Assembly: GCA_905197115.1 (NCBI GenBank)
Contig: CAJJXN010000012.1
Location: forward strand, 1 to 30,239
Reading direction: 5' to 3'
Origin: an uncultured Bacillota bacterium
Lineage (GTDB): Bacteria > Bacillota_I > Bacilli_A > RFN20 > CAG-631
DNA: 30,239 bases
Shown here: positions 16,322 to 24,097 of the stretch, one piece after another
Position numbering within the stretch: the stretch's first letter is position 1
How the letters are laid out: the number at the start of each line of letters is the position of its first letter
The notes under the pieces: model-generated
Seen by the model: only the letters and a program-made list of their open reading frames with translations
Told to the model about the DNA's origin: nothing
The model's database searches: none
Translations under genes and position numbers: made by a program

Positions 16322-17173
16322 TTAATGGTTAATTATACGATAGGCGCTACAAAGCTCATAGTTGTCTTTTGTGAACTTAGTTTTGGCCACTTTATATAAT
16401 TTTTTGTTTTTGCTATAAGCGAAGCAACTACTTCCACTTCCAGACATACCAACAACTTCAAATCCAATTTCTTTTAAAGAATCTAAAATAGGTAGAATAT
16501 CTTTATTTAAAGAAGTTGCTGTTTCAATTAAACTATTTCCTACATGTTTCGAAAGTAAAGCGATATCGTTTTCTTTCATTGCTCTTTCTACTTTATTAAT
16601 ATTCGGATGATTTAAATTTTCTTCGTTTAATTGGGCAAATACTTCTTTTGTGTCATTGCCACTTTTTGGCTTCACAACGAAAAGTTTTCCTTTTATTTTA
16701 CATTCAAAAGGTTTTACTTCTTCTCCGGTTTTCTTTACTCGACTTGGCAAAGTATATAGTTGATAAGGAGCATCTGAAGAGATTGGTTTAATAAAATTAA
16801 TTAGTTGGATTGGCGTCATATTTAATTTGAATTTTTTGTTTAATAAAGAAAGAATGGTAGCTGCATTGCTACTGCCTCCTCCTAAACCTGATTGTTGTGG
16901 AATTCTTTTTAAAATAAAGATTTCACAGCCAAAATCTAATTTAAATTGTTCTTTTACTTTTTTAATAACTTTTACGATTAAATTAGAATCATCGAGAGGA
17001 AGGTTTGTATCGTTAGATACTACTTTAATTTCCCCTGTTTGATTCCATTTAATTTTAATTTTATCATGAAGTTTAATCGATACATTCACCATATCTAATT
17101 CATGATAACCATTTGTCAATTTTTTGATTACATTTAATGCCATGTTAATTTTTGCATAACTTTTTTCTTTCAT
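16322..17173 (-). CDS. ispE: 4-diphosphocytidyl-2-C-methyl-D-erythritol kinase
   Basis: IspE phosphorylates CDP-ME in the non-mevalonate (MEP) pathway of isoprenoid synthesis, so the organism probably makes isoprenoids through MEP. The GHMP motifs are clear: AKINMALNV with Lys8 (7-15), the ATP loop IPQQSGLGGGSSNAAT (91-106), the SSDAPY segment with the catalytic-type Asp134, and MSGSGSSCFA near the C-terminus. It has 283 residues, the usual size. AGGTGAT precedes the ATG by about 7 nt. It is first in its transcription unit, divergent from a small membrane protein gene. Confidence 0.94.
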   Translation of the reverse strand: MKEKSYAKINMALNVIKKLTNGYHELDMVNVSIKLHDKIKIKWNQTGEIKVVSNDTNLPLDDSNLIVKVIKKVKEQFKLDFGCEIFILKRIPQQSGLGGGSSNAATILSLLNKKFKLNMTPIQLINFIKPISSDAPYQLYTLPSRVKKTGEEVKPFECKIKGKLFVVKPKSGNDTKEVFAQLNEENLNHPNINKVERAMKENDIALLSKHVGNSLIETATSLNKDILPILDSLKEIGFEVVGMSGSGSSCFAYSKNKKLYKVAKTKFTKDNYELCSAYRIINH

Positions 17174-17192
17174 AAATTTATCACCTAAGGTT

Positions 17193-17220
17193 ATTATAGC
17201 AGCAAATTGTTTTTTTTACA
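17193..17220 (-). promoter_or_regulatory. Extended -10 promoter of ispE
   Basis: On the minus strand TGC followed by TATAAT (17201-17193) forms an extended -10 box. The -35 is TGTAAA (17220-17215) at 16 bp. The leader before the start at 17173 is only about 14 nt and holds the AGGTGAT site. The -35 hexamer is the reverse complement of the plus-strand -35 of the neighbouring promoter. Confidence 0.6.
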
Positions 17221-17244
17221 TAATAATGTTAAAATATTTATAAT
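17215..17244 (+). promoter_or_regulatory. Promoter of the 17266 membrane protein gene
   Basis: TTTACA (17215-17220) and a perfect TATAAT (17239-17244) are separated by 18 bp. An AAGGTGAT site follows before the ATG at 17266. It is divergent from, and shares its -35 hexamer position with, the ispE promoter. Confidence 0.6.
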
Positions 17245-17265
17245 TTTAAAGAAAAAGGTGATGAA

Positions 17266-17814
17266 ATGAAACCAATTGTTTTGATAGAAATAATATTTGC
17301 CTTGTTATTTTTATATCGCAGTGTTTTATCTTTTTTGATTTTAATACACAAAAAACAAATCATAGATGAACAAAGCTATATTTATTTAATGTATCTAACC
17401 TTTGTGTGTTTAATTGTCGCTTTAACTAAAAATGTAATTGTGGGCTATGTTGGAGTTTGTTTAACTCCACTTGTTTTAATCATTTATTTTTTAATAATTA
17501 AAAAGCGCGTTTATTGGATTGTCAATGGAATGGAAACCAATTTATCAAGTTATGGGAATGCTTTAATTGAAATGGATGAAAAATATAAAGACGGTTATTA
17601 CATGAAAAATCGTGTTTTAATGCGTAAAGTTGAAGGAAAGATTGAGGTAAAATTTGAAAATGTCTCTTTAGAAGAAAAAGAAAAAATTTTACATTTATTT
17701 AAAAGTGTTGCCAAACAACATGCAAAAGGATTTAATGGGAGACAATTCATTTATTTGTTGCTTAATTTGGGTGTGTTTATTTTAGCTGTTGCTTTTTTTG
17801 TGGTTTCTTTATAA
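17266..17814 (+). CDS. Small membrane protein of unknown function next to gdpP
   Basis: I do not recognise this 182-residue protein. Three hydrophobic segments near the N-terminus (about 4-27, 37-56, 58-79) are followed by a soluble domain of about 75 residues (82-157) with alternating strand- and helix-like stretches, and a last membrane segment (159-181). It has no visible signal-peptide cleavage site or catalytic motif. The ATG has a good AAGGTGAT site. It is 77 bp upstream of gdpP, which has a promoter of its own, so the two may be only partly co-transcribed. Confidence 0.8.
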   Translation: MKPIVLIEIIFALLFLYRSVLSFLILIHKKQIIDEQSYIYLMYLTFVCLIVALTKNVIVGYVGVCLTPLVLIIYFLIIKKRVYWIVNGMETNLSSYGNALIEMDEKYKDGYYMKNRVLMRKVEGKIEVKFENVSLEEKEKILHLFKSVAKQHAKGFNGRQFIYLLLNLGVFILAVAFFVVSL

Positions 17815-17826
17815 AAAATAAAATAA

Positions 17827-17850
17827 TAAATATATAAAAATATATATTTA
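17827..17850. repeat. Perfect AT-only inverted repeat upstream of gdpP
   Basis: TAAATATATA (17827-17836) and TATATATTTA (17841-17850) are exact reverse complements around AAAA. The repeat covers the -35 region of the gdpP promoter (-10 at 17866). It may be an operator, or a weak terminator-like hairpin for the preceding gene, although no T-run follows. Confidence 0.6.
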
Positions 17851-17862
17851 TTCGAAAAGAAC

Positions 17863-17871
17863 TGCTATAAT
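17863..17871 (+). promoter_or_regulatory. Extended -10 promoter of gdpP
   Basis: TGC immediately before TATAAT (17863-17871) gives an extended -10 element identical to that of ispE. The -35 at 17 bp is poor (TATATT). It lies 20 nt before the gdpP start, with AAGGAGTG in between. Confidence 0.6.
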
Positions 17872-17891
17872 TTATAGAAGGAGTGATCCGC

Positions 17892-19886
17892 ATGCTTAAA
17901 AAAATTCGAAATGAAAAAATAAAAATTGTTTTGATCTTTTTATTTGATATTTTGCTTGGAATAGGGCTTTCATTATTTATTTTTATAAGAGGCATTACCC
18001 CAAAGTATGATTTATATATTTTACTTGGTTATTTTATTTTAGTTTGCCTTCAAAGCTTTTTTAATATTTTAAGTTTTAATAAAAAAATAGAAAATTTCTT
18101 AATTCGCACAGATATTAATATTTCTTCTATTTTTGGTAATGAAATGAGTTCTATTTTTGAATTCGGAAGTGTTTCGATGCTTGTTTATAATGAAGAGGAT
18201 GAAATTATTTGGACTAATTCGACCTCCATGTTTAAAAAATCAAGTGTCGTTGGGAAAAATATTTATACCTTAATTCCCAATATGGATACTATTTTGGAAG
18301 AGAATTTAAAAACAGATATTACAACAATGATTGATGGGAAAAAATTTCTTGTTAATATTAATAAAGGATTGCATGTCATTTATTTAAAAGATATTACAAT
18401 TGAAGATATGCAAAGAACTTTAATAGATGAAGGGGCTCCTTTTATTGGCTATATTATGATTGATAATTATCAAGATTCTATGATTATTTATAATGAAGCT
18501 GATTTTATGATTCATGCTACAAATGTTAAAAATAAAATTATGGAATGGGCAACTGCAAATCATTTATTTATTCGTTCTTGTAGTGTTGACACTTTTATTA
18601 TTATGGGAGAAGAAAGAGATTATCGTAAGTTAAAAGAAGATAATTTTTCATTATTAGATGATATTCGTACTTTGATGGAAAAAGAAGAAAATGCCTTAAC
18701 GATTAGTATTGGAATCGGTAAAGGACAAGCAAGTATTTTGCGCTTAAGTGAATTATCTTACACTGCTTTAAATATGGCTTTGAGTCGTGGAGGAAATCAA
18801 GTAATTGTCAATGTCTTTGGCAAAGCAACCGAATATTATGGTGCGAAAAGTGAAGTGAAACAAGGCCGTTCGCATGTTCGTGGTAGAGTTTTGGCCACAG
18901 CAATTGCCAATTTAATAGAAGATAGCAAAAGTGTTTTCATTATGGGACATAAAAACATGGACTTTGATGCCATTGGGGCTTCTCTTGGAATGTATACTTT
19001 ATGTAAAAGTTTAAAGAAACCTGCTTACATAATTTATGAGGATGATTTAATTGAGCATCAAGCTAAAAGAGCGTTTAAACAAACGTTTACGCAAACTGAA
19101 ATTGCTAAAATGACGCTTACACCAGCAAAATCTGTGGGTTTAATTGAAGATGATTCTTTAATCATTGTGGTGGATACACATCGTCCGATGTCAACGATGC
19201 AGCCAAAATTATTAGAATTGTGTCAAAATATTTGTGTGATTGATCACCATCGAAAATCGGATCAATTTATTGAAAATCCAATCTTTTCATATCATGAGCC
19301 ACAATCAAGTTCAGCAAGTGAATTAGTGACAGAAATTTTATTTTATCAAGATGAAAAAATTAAGGTTCCTACGGAGATTGCTAACTTTTTGCTTTCTGGA
19401 ATTTGTTTAGATACGAAGTTCTTTAATTCAAACACAAGTTCAAAAACTTTTGAAATGAGTATGATTTTAAAAACTTATAATGCGAATGTGGAAGAAGTTA
19501 GCGAGTTCTTTAAAGAAGAATATGAAGAAAAAATGTTATTAAATAGTATTATCAATAGCAGTGTGCCTGTAAGAACAGGAATCATTGTTGCCTCAGTGAA
19601 TGAAGAATACATTGTAACAAGAACCGTATTAGCGAAAGCGGCTGAAGAAATTTTAAATACACGCGATGTAATTGCTGCTTTTGTTGTAGGTAGAACAACG
19701 GATAAACAAGTAAGTATTAGTGCTCGTTCTACATCTAATTTTAATGTTCAAATATTAATGGAAAAAATGGGTGGTGGAGGTCACTTTAGCGCTTCAGCTA
19801 CTCAAATTAATAACGTAAATATGTATACCGTCATTGATGAATTAAAAGAAAATATTGATGTGTATATTCGTGATGGAAAAATTTAA
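17892..19886 (+). CDS. gdpP: Cyclic-di-AMP phosphodiesterase GdpP
   Basis: GdpP is a membrane-anchored enzyme that hydrolyses c-di-AMP and so tunes osmotic and cell-wall homeostasis. Two membrane helices lie at about 10-33 and 41-60. A PAS-like region follows (about 75-145), then a degenerate GGDEF domain (about 165-300). The DHH phosphodiesterase domain has GHKNMDFDAIG (352-362, Asp357 and Asp359), DTHRP and the Asp451-His452-His453 motif. The DHHA1 domain carries GGGGH (627-631). At 664 residues it matches Bacillus GdpP. The ATG at 17892 is chosen over the GTG at 17883, which lies within the AAGGAGTG ribosome site. rplI follows after 12 bp, as in Bacillus. The cognate c-di-AMP synthase is not in the window. 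Confidence 0.96.
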   Translation: MLKKIRNEKIKIVLIFLFDILLGIGLSLFIFIRGITPKYDLYILLGYFILVCLQSFFNILSFNKKIENFLIRTDINISSIFGNEMSSIFEFGSVSMLVYNEEDEIIWTNSTSMFKKSSVVGKNIYTLIPNMDTILEENLKTDITTMIDGKKFLVNINKGLHVIYLKDITIEDMQRTLIDEGAPFIGYIMIDNYQDSMIIYNEADFMIHATNVKNKIMEWATANHLFIRSCSVDTFIIMGEERDYRKLKEDNFSLLDDIRTLMEKEENALTISIGIGKGQASILRLSELSYTALNMALSRGGNQVIVNVFGKATEYYGAKSEVKQGRSHVRGRVLATAIANLIEDSKSVFIMGHKNMDFDAIGASLGMYTLCKSLKKPAYIIYEDDLIEHQAKRAFKQTFTQTEIAKMTLTPAKSVGLIEDDSLIIVVDTHRPMSTMQPKLLELCQNICVIDHHRKSDQFIENPIFSYHEPQSSSASELVTEILFYQDEKIKVPTEIANFLLSGICLDTKFFNSNTSSKTFEMSMILKTYNANVEEVSEFFKEEYEEKMLLNSIINSSVPVRTGIIVASVNEEYIVTRTVLAKAAEEILNTRDVIAAFVVGRTTDKQVSISARSTSNFNVQILMEKMGGGGHFSASATQINNVNMYTVIDELKENIDVYIRDGKI

Positions 19887-19898
19887 GGAGGAATTAAA

Positions 19899-20348
19899 AT
19901 GAAAGTAATTTTACAAAAAGATGTGAAAGGTCTTGGAAAGAAAAATGATATTGTGGAAGTATCGGATGGATATGCGAACAATTTTTTGATTAAAAAAGGA
20001 TTAGCTATTGCACAAAACAAAGGGGCTTTGCAAGATTTAAATCGTTTAAAAGAAGAAGAAAGAAAATTAGATATCTTAAATCGTGAACAAGCACTTCAGT
20101 TAAAAGATAAATTAAGTAAAATTGAGGTTGTATTTGTGGAAAATGCAGGAAAAGAAGGGAAACTTCATCATGCAGTTACCGCTAAGATGATTGAAGATGA
20201 ACTAAAAGCAAAGTTTAATGTTGAAATCGACAAACGAAATATTCGTAATTTTGCTCCTCTTAAAGCAATTGGCGAAGCAGTGTTTGACATTGTTTTATAT
20301 AAGGATATTACGGCAAAACTTCACATTTTGATCAAAGAAAACAAATAA
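19899..20348 (+). CDS. rplI: 50S ribosomal protein L9
   Basis: L9 binds 23S rRNA at the base of the L1 stalk. The N-terminal domain MKVILQKDVKGLGKKNDIV with the following GYANNFLI is the L9 signature; a long Lys/Glu-rich connecting helix (about 45-78) leads to the C-terminal domain. At 149 residues it is standard. A strong AAGGAGGA site precedes the ATG. It lies between gdpP and dnaB, the conserved arrangement. Confidence 0.97.
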   Translation: MKVILQKDVKGLGKKNDIVEVSDGYANNFLIKKGLAIAQNKGALQDLNRLKEEERKLDILNREQALQLKDKLSKIEVVFVENAGKEGKLHHAVTAKMIEDELKAKFNVEIDKRNIRNFAPLKAIGEAVFDIVLYKDITAKLHILIKENK

Positions 20349-20366
20349 GAGAGGGGGAAAACTATT

Positions 20367-21743
20367 ATGGAATTACCAAATAGTTTAGATGCTGAAAAAC
20401 AAGTCTTAGCAAATATGATTTTTTCAAAGGATGCATTGATTGAAACAGCTACACGGCTAAAACCCGAGGATTTTTACTATGAAAAAAATCAAATCATATT
20501 TACTACTTTAATGAAAATTTTTAATGAAAATAAAGCAAAAATTGAACCTTCTGTTTTAATTGATCGTTTAGCAGTAGATAATAATTTAGAAAAAATTGGG
20601 GATGCAGCTTATATTATTGAATTGTGTGAATCTTTTATCGATATTAGTAATAGCAAGTATTATATTAATACGGTGGAAGAGAGATCTATTTTACGTAAAT
20701 TAATATTACTTAGTAATGATGTGGTTACAAATTGGAAAACAGAAGTAGATGGAAATATTTCGGATTATGTAAATAAAATTGAGCGTTTAACTTTAGATAT
20801 TACAAAAACACGACGTGTTGAAAATTTTGTAAAAATGGATGCAGCTTTAAATCAATATAAATTAAGGACTCAAAATATATTAAATGGAAATGTAGGAATG
20901 GAAGGTACAAAAACAGGTATTCCTACTTTAGATCGTTTAACTTTAGGATTTCATCCAGGTGATTTAGTCATTTTAGCCGCTCGTCCTAGTGTAGGAAAAT
21001 CAGCTTTAGCTTTAAATTTATTAGTAAACGGAACACGATTAAGTAATAAAGTAGGTGTTATGTTTTCTTTAGAAATGGGTGTTGATCAATTAATTAATCG
21101 GATGCTCTCAGCTGCAAGTGGAGTAAATGTTCGAAAAATTCAAACGGCGGCTTTTTCTAGAGAAGAAGAATTGCGCGTAAGTAAAGCGATTCGCGATTTA
21201 CAAGAAATGAAAATTTTTATTGATGAAACACCGGCTATAAAAGTCATTGAAATGCGTGCGAAATTACAAAAATTACAAGCATCTTATGGCGATATTGGTT
21301 TAATTGTAGTCGATTATATCGGTTTAATTTCACCTGACTTTCGATCCAAAAAAGATAATCGTTCTTTAGAATTGGGAGAAATATCAGCTGCATTAAAAGC
21401 GATGGCGCGCGATTTTAAGACACCAATTCTTGTATTATCTCAATTAAATCGGGGAGTTGATGCGAGAAAAGATAAAGTACCTCTTCTATCTGATTTACGT
21501 GAATCAGGAGCGATTGAACAAGATGCAGATATTGTTTTATTTATTCATCGAGATGATTATGGAAAACAAAACGAGGGAGAAAAGCCATCATCTGAAGCAG
21601 AATCCATTAGTGAAACTCAATTAATTGTAGCAAAACATCGAAATGGTGCATTAGCCACAATTGACTTATTATTTTATAAACACATCGGTAAATTTTTTGA
21701 GGTGGATAAAGAAAAGAATACAGTTATTACAGGAGAACGGTAA
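20367..21743 (+). CDS. dnaB: Replicative DNA helicase DnaB (DnaC of Bacillus)
   Basis: This hexameric helicase unwinds DNA at the replication fork and contacts primase. The N-terminal helical domain (about 1-110, LPNSLDAEKQVLANMIF) and linker are followed by the RecA-like domain with Walker A at Pro207-Ser212 (PSVGKS), the VVDYIGLI Walker B strand, the SQLNRGVD stretch and the DLRESGAIEQDAD motif. At 458 residues there is no room for an intein. A GAGAGGGGG site precedes the ATG. walJ starts 2 bp after its stop. Confidence 0.96.
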   Translation: MELPNSLDAEKQVLANMIFSKDALIETATRLKPEDFYYEKNQIIFTTLMKIFNENKAKIEPSVLIDRLAVDNNLEKIGDAAYIIELCESFIDISNSKYYINTVEERSILRKLILLSNDVVTNWKTEVDGNISDYVNKIERLTLDITKTRRVENFVKMDAALNQYKLRTQNILNGNVGMEGTKTGIPTLDRLTLGFHPGDLVILAARPSVGKSALALNLLVNGTRLSNKVGVMFSLEMGVDQLINRMLSAASGVNVRKIQTAAFSREEELRVSKAIRDLQEMKIFIDETPAIKVIEMRAKLQKLQASYGDIGLIVVDYIGLISPDFRSKKDNRSLELGEISAALKAMARDFKTPILVLSQLNRGVDARKDKVPLLSDLRESGAIEQDADIVLFIHRDDYGKQNEGEKPSSEAESISETQLIVAKHRNGALATIDLLFYKHIGKFFEVDKEKNTVITGER

Positions 21744-21745
21744 AA

Positions 21746-22513
21746 ATGAAATATGTTGTTTTATCGAGCGGTTCTAAAGGAAATAGTACCGCTCTTATTA
21801 ATGATAGAAATGAAATATTATTAATTGATTGTGGACTCAGTTTAAAAGAGTTAAATAAAAGATTTGAACAAGCAGATCTTTCAATGAATCAAATTAAAGC
21901 CGTCATCATCACTCATATGCACAAAGATCATTGTGCTTGTATGCGAGCTTTTCCATCAAATATCATTTATGCGCATAAAGATTCATTGCTTTCAATTCCA
22001 AAATCGAATCAATTAGAGGATTATTCATTTGTTGAAATACTAGACTTTAAATTGCTGATTTTACCAATGTCGCATGATATTGAAGGAACAATTGGCTTTT
22101 TAATCACTTATAAAGATGAAAAAATGGCTTATTTAACGGATACTGGTTACGTTCATGTTCAACTTCAAAGATTAATTAATAATTGTGAGTATTATGTGAT
22201 TGAAAGCAATCATGATCCCCGGATGTTAATGCTTTCCAATCGACCTCTTTATTTAAAACAAAGAATTTTATCGATAAAAGGGCATTTATCTAATCAAGAT
22301 TGTGCACTTACGATTGCGAATGTAATGGGTCCGAATACGAAAGAAATTTGTTTATTACATCGAAGTTTAGAAACCAATACTGAAGAGTTAATGCTACAAA
22401 CCTTTTATTCGGTTATGAAACATAAAGAAATAGATGTACAACATATACTTATAAAAATAGCAAAACAAGATTGCTTTATTAAAGGTGGGGTTGAGTATGA
22501 ATCACAAATCTAA
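21746..22513 (+). CDS. walJ: WalJ (YycJ) metallo-beta-lactamase-fold protein
   Basis: WalJ is a cytoplasmic MBL-fold nuclease-like protein normally encoded with the WalRK two-component system and linked to replication and cell-wall control. The metal motif is THMHKDH (His57, His59, Asp61, His62), with further ligands suggested by SHDIEGT, LTDTGY and KGHLS. Full length is 255 residues. Its ribosome site (AGGAGAA) lies inside the end of dnaB. walR and walK are absent here, so walJ sits behind dnaB instead. It overlaps the following patatin gene by 17 bp. Confidence 0.92.
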   Translation: MKYVVLSSGSKGNSTALINDRNEILLIDCGLSLKELNKRFEQADLSMNQIKAVIITHMHKDHCACMRAFPSNIIYAHKDSLLSIPKSNQLEDYSFVEILDFKLLILPMSHDIEGTIGFLITYKDEKMAYLTDTGYVHVQLQRLINNCEYYVIESNHDPRMLMLSNRPLYLKQRILSIKGHLSNQDCALTIANVMGPNTKEICLLHRSLETNTEELMLQTFYSVMKHKEIDVQHILIKIAKQDCFIKGGVEYESQI

Positions 22514-23444
22514 AAATAGACAACCAAAAGTAGGTCTTGTTTTAGGCGGTGGTGGCGCTAAAGGTGCCTATCAAGCAGGCGTATTAAAAGCTTTAAAAGA
22601 AGCCAATATTTTATCTTATGTCACACATGTTTCAGCAAATTCAATTGGTTCTATCAACGCTTTAATGGTTGTAGATGAAGATATTGAAGCTTGCGAGCAA
22701 ATTTGGCGAACGATTAGTAAAAAAGATGCATTAAAATTGAAATCTAAATCTGAAAAAGGTGGAATTTTTTCTAGAAATGGATTGATAAAAATCTTAGAAG
22801 AAAACGTTAATTTCGAGCATATTTCGCAAGCAGAACGACAACTATATATTACAGCATACAATAAAGACAAACAAAAAATAGAATTCTTTTTAGCCAATGG
22901 AAAGTCAAAACAAGATATTTTATCTTATGTTTTAGCGAGTTCAGCAATTCCTTATGTATATGCACCAGTTAAAATTGGTGATTACTATTATAGTGATGGT
23001 TTTAAAGAAAATGTACCAGTGAGAGTTTTAAAAAATGCAGGATGTGATGTTATCATTATTATTGGTTTACGTCCTGAATATCATCCTTCTCCAGAAGAAT
23101 TAGAAGGAATATCCGTGATAGACTTTACTCCTCCTTATCAATTAGGAAATAATCGGTTTGACGCCTTAGATTTTAAACCCACAAACATTGAATTTCGCAT
23201 AAAAAATGGTTATTTAACAGCAAAAAAGATATTAGATAACATAAAGGATGATCCTAAAAATCCGTTTTATGAAAAAAGTGCGATTAAACGTGTTTTATCA
23301 AGATTATTTAAATCAAAAATTATTTATAATGCATATCCAAATTATTATTACCGACTTGATCATTTTGATGTAGTAGGTTCCTTAAATACAGAAAAAACAT
23401 CCGCAAAAGATGAGATTTTAGACATTATTGAAAGTCAAGATTAA
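22497..23444 (+). CDS. Patatin-like phospholipase family protein
   Basis: This is a predicted cytoplasmic serine lipid acyl hydrolase with a Ser-Asp dyad. The oxyanion loop GGGGAKG is at 17-23, the nucleophile Ser49 lies in SANSIG, where the usual GxSxG has Ala at its first position, and Asp167 lies in the SDGFKENVPV motif. It is about 315 residues, similar to bacterial RssA/YlbK-like members, and has no signal peptide. The ATG at 22497 is chosen because AAAGGTGGGG (22481-22490) precedes it; the GTG at 22485 lies inside that site. The physiological substrate is unknown. It ends at a terminator whose left arm is in the coding sequence. Confidence 0.9.
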   Translation: MNHKSKNRQPKVGLVLGGGGAKGAYQAGVLKALKEANILSYVTHVSANSIGSINALMVVDEDIEACEQIWRTISKKDALKLKSKSEKGGIFSRNGLIKILEENVNFEHISQAERQLYITAYNKDKQKIEFFLANGKSKQDILSYVLASSAIPYVYAPVKIGDYYYSDGFKENVPVRVLKNAGCDVIIIIGLRPEYHPSPEELEGISVIDFTPPYQLGNNRFDALDFKPTNIEFRIKNGYLTAKKILDNIKDDPKNPFYEKSAIKRVLSRLFKSKIIYNAYPNYYYRLDHFDVVGSLNTEKTSAKDEILDIIESQD

Positions 23445-23464
23445 ATCATCTCGTCTTTTTTTTT
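23405..23464 (+). terminator. Terminator overlapping the 3' end of the patatin gene
   Basis: AAAAGATGAGAT (23405-23416, coding) pairs with ATCTCGTCTTTT (23448-23459) over 12 bp with one wobble, enclosing a partly paired loop that contains the stop codon (GAC/GTC pairs inside). A T-run continues to 23464. Confidence 0.75.
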
Positions 23465-23470
23465 ATTTTA

Positions 23471-23479
23471 TGGTATGAT
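23471..23479 (+). promoter_or_regulatory. Extended -10 promoter of the PucR-type regulator
   Basis: TGG directly before TATGAT (23471-23479) forms an extended -10. Transcription would start near 23486, inside the palindrome at 23480-23499. No good -35 is present. Confidence 0.5.
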
Positions 23480-23499
23480 ATTTGTGCAAGGTGAACAAA
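23480..23499. promoter_or_regulatory. Putative operator copy 1, over the regulator gene's start region
   Basis: ATTTGTGCAAGGTGAACAAA is a near-palindrome: TTTGTGCA and TGAACAAA are complementary at 7 of 8 positions around a 3-nt centre. It covers the predicted start of transcription and contains the ribosome site AAGGTGAA. A copy identical at 19 of 20 positions lies at 24057-24076. Binding here would be expected to repress the regulator gene. Confidence 0.6.
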
Positions 23500-23501
23500 A
23501 T

Positions 23502-24056
23502 ATGAAAGAATTAAAAGCTTATATACAAATAGCCGATTTACAATTCAAAGAAAGTATTGAACAATTATTGCAATCACGATTTGACCATAAAGTAGATTTT
23601 AATTGGAATCAAAATATCGCGCAAATGGTGGTTTATGATTGTGAAAGTTTTTTTTATGTATTAAAGCAAGCCATTTTAATGATGATTAGTGATTTTTCAA
23701 TGTCTATTTCCGCATTAATTGTACCTAAATTTGATTATTTATTTCTTGATTATTTAAATCAAGTCCACAATAATGTGGTTACTGCATACGATTTGTTTTT
23801 AAAAAATTATGCAAGTATAAAAACAAAAAAAGATATGCAATATTTATTAAAAAACATAAAAAAAGAATATTTAGAAACAGCGAATGCCTTTTTAAAATGT
23901 AATATGAATGCTTGTGAAGCAGCTAAAGTTTTATATTTACATCGAAATTCTTTTAATTATCGTCTAAATCAATTTCATTATACGAGTGGAATGGATATAA
24001 AGGATTTTGATACAGCCATTTTCGTAAAACTTTTACTTTCTACTTATGACTTTTAA
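23502..24056 (+). CDS. Transcriptional regulator with a PucR/CdaR-type C-terminal HTH
   Basis: This is a 184-residue protein whose C-terminal part (about 125-180) matches the PucR/CdaR helix-turn-helix: ETANAFLKCNMNACEAAK, then LHRNSFNYRLNQF, then IKDFDTAIFVKLLL. In that family this domain binds DNA. The N-terminal 120 residues are not a recognised sensor domain and are much shorter than in typical PucR or CdaR proteins. The ATG at 23502 follows the AAGGTGAA site inside a palindrome that recurs before the next gene. The position next to a sugar-type ABC ATPase suggests that it controls that gene and itself; the inducer is unknown. Confidence 0.8.
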   Translation: MKELKAYIQIADLQFKESIEQLLQSRFDHKVDFNWNQNIAQMVVYDCESFFYVLKQAILMMISDFSMSISALIVPKFDYLFLDYLNQVHNNVVTAYDLFLKNYASIKTKKDMQYLLKNIKKEYLETANAFLKCNMNACEAAKVLYLHRNSFNYRLNQFHYTSGMDIKDFDTAIFVKLLLSTYDF

Positions 24057-24076
24057 ATTTGTGCAATGTGAACAAA
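24057..24076. promoter_or_regulatory. Putative operator copy 2, upstream of the msmK promoter
   Basis: ATTTGTGCAATGTGAACAAA matches copy 1 at 19 of 20 positions. It starts right after the regulator's stop codon and ends 21 bp before the TATAAT box of msmK, overlapping the -35 region. Since this copy is not a ribosome site, the similarity between the copies is not explained by translation signals. Confidence 0.65.
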
Positions 24077-24097
24077 TACAAAAAAACTTATTTATTA

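Noticed and set aside
17892..19886. Degenerate GGDEF domain in GdpP
   Set aside because: A degenerate GGDEF is characteristic of GdpP and does not indicate damage; the DHH/DHHA1 motifs are intact.
22497..23444. Ala in place of the first Gly of GxSxG in the patatin-like protein
   Set aside because: The nucleophile Ser49, the oxyanion GGGGAKG and the Asp167-Gly motif are all present, so loss of activity is not supported.
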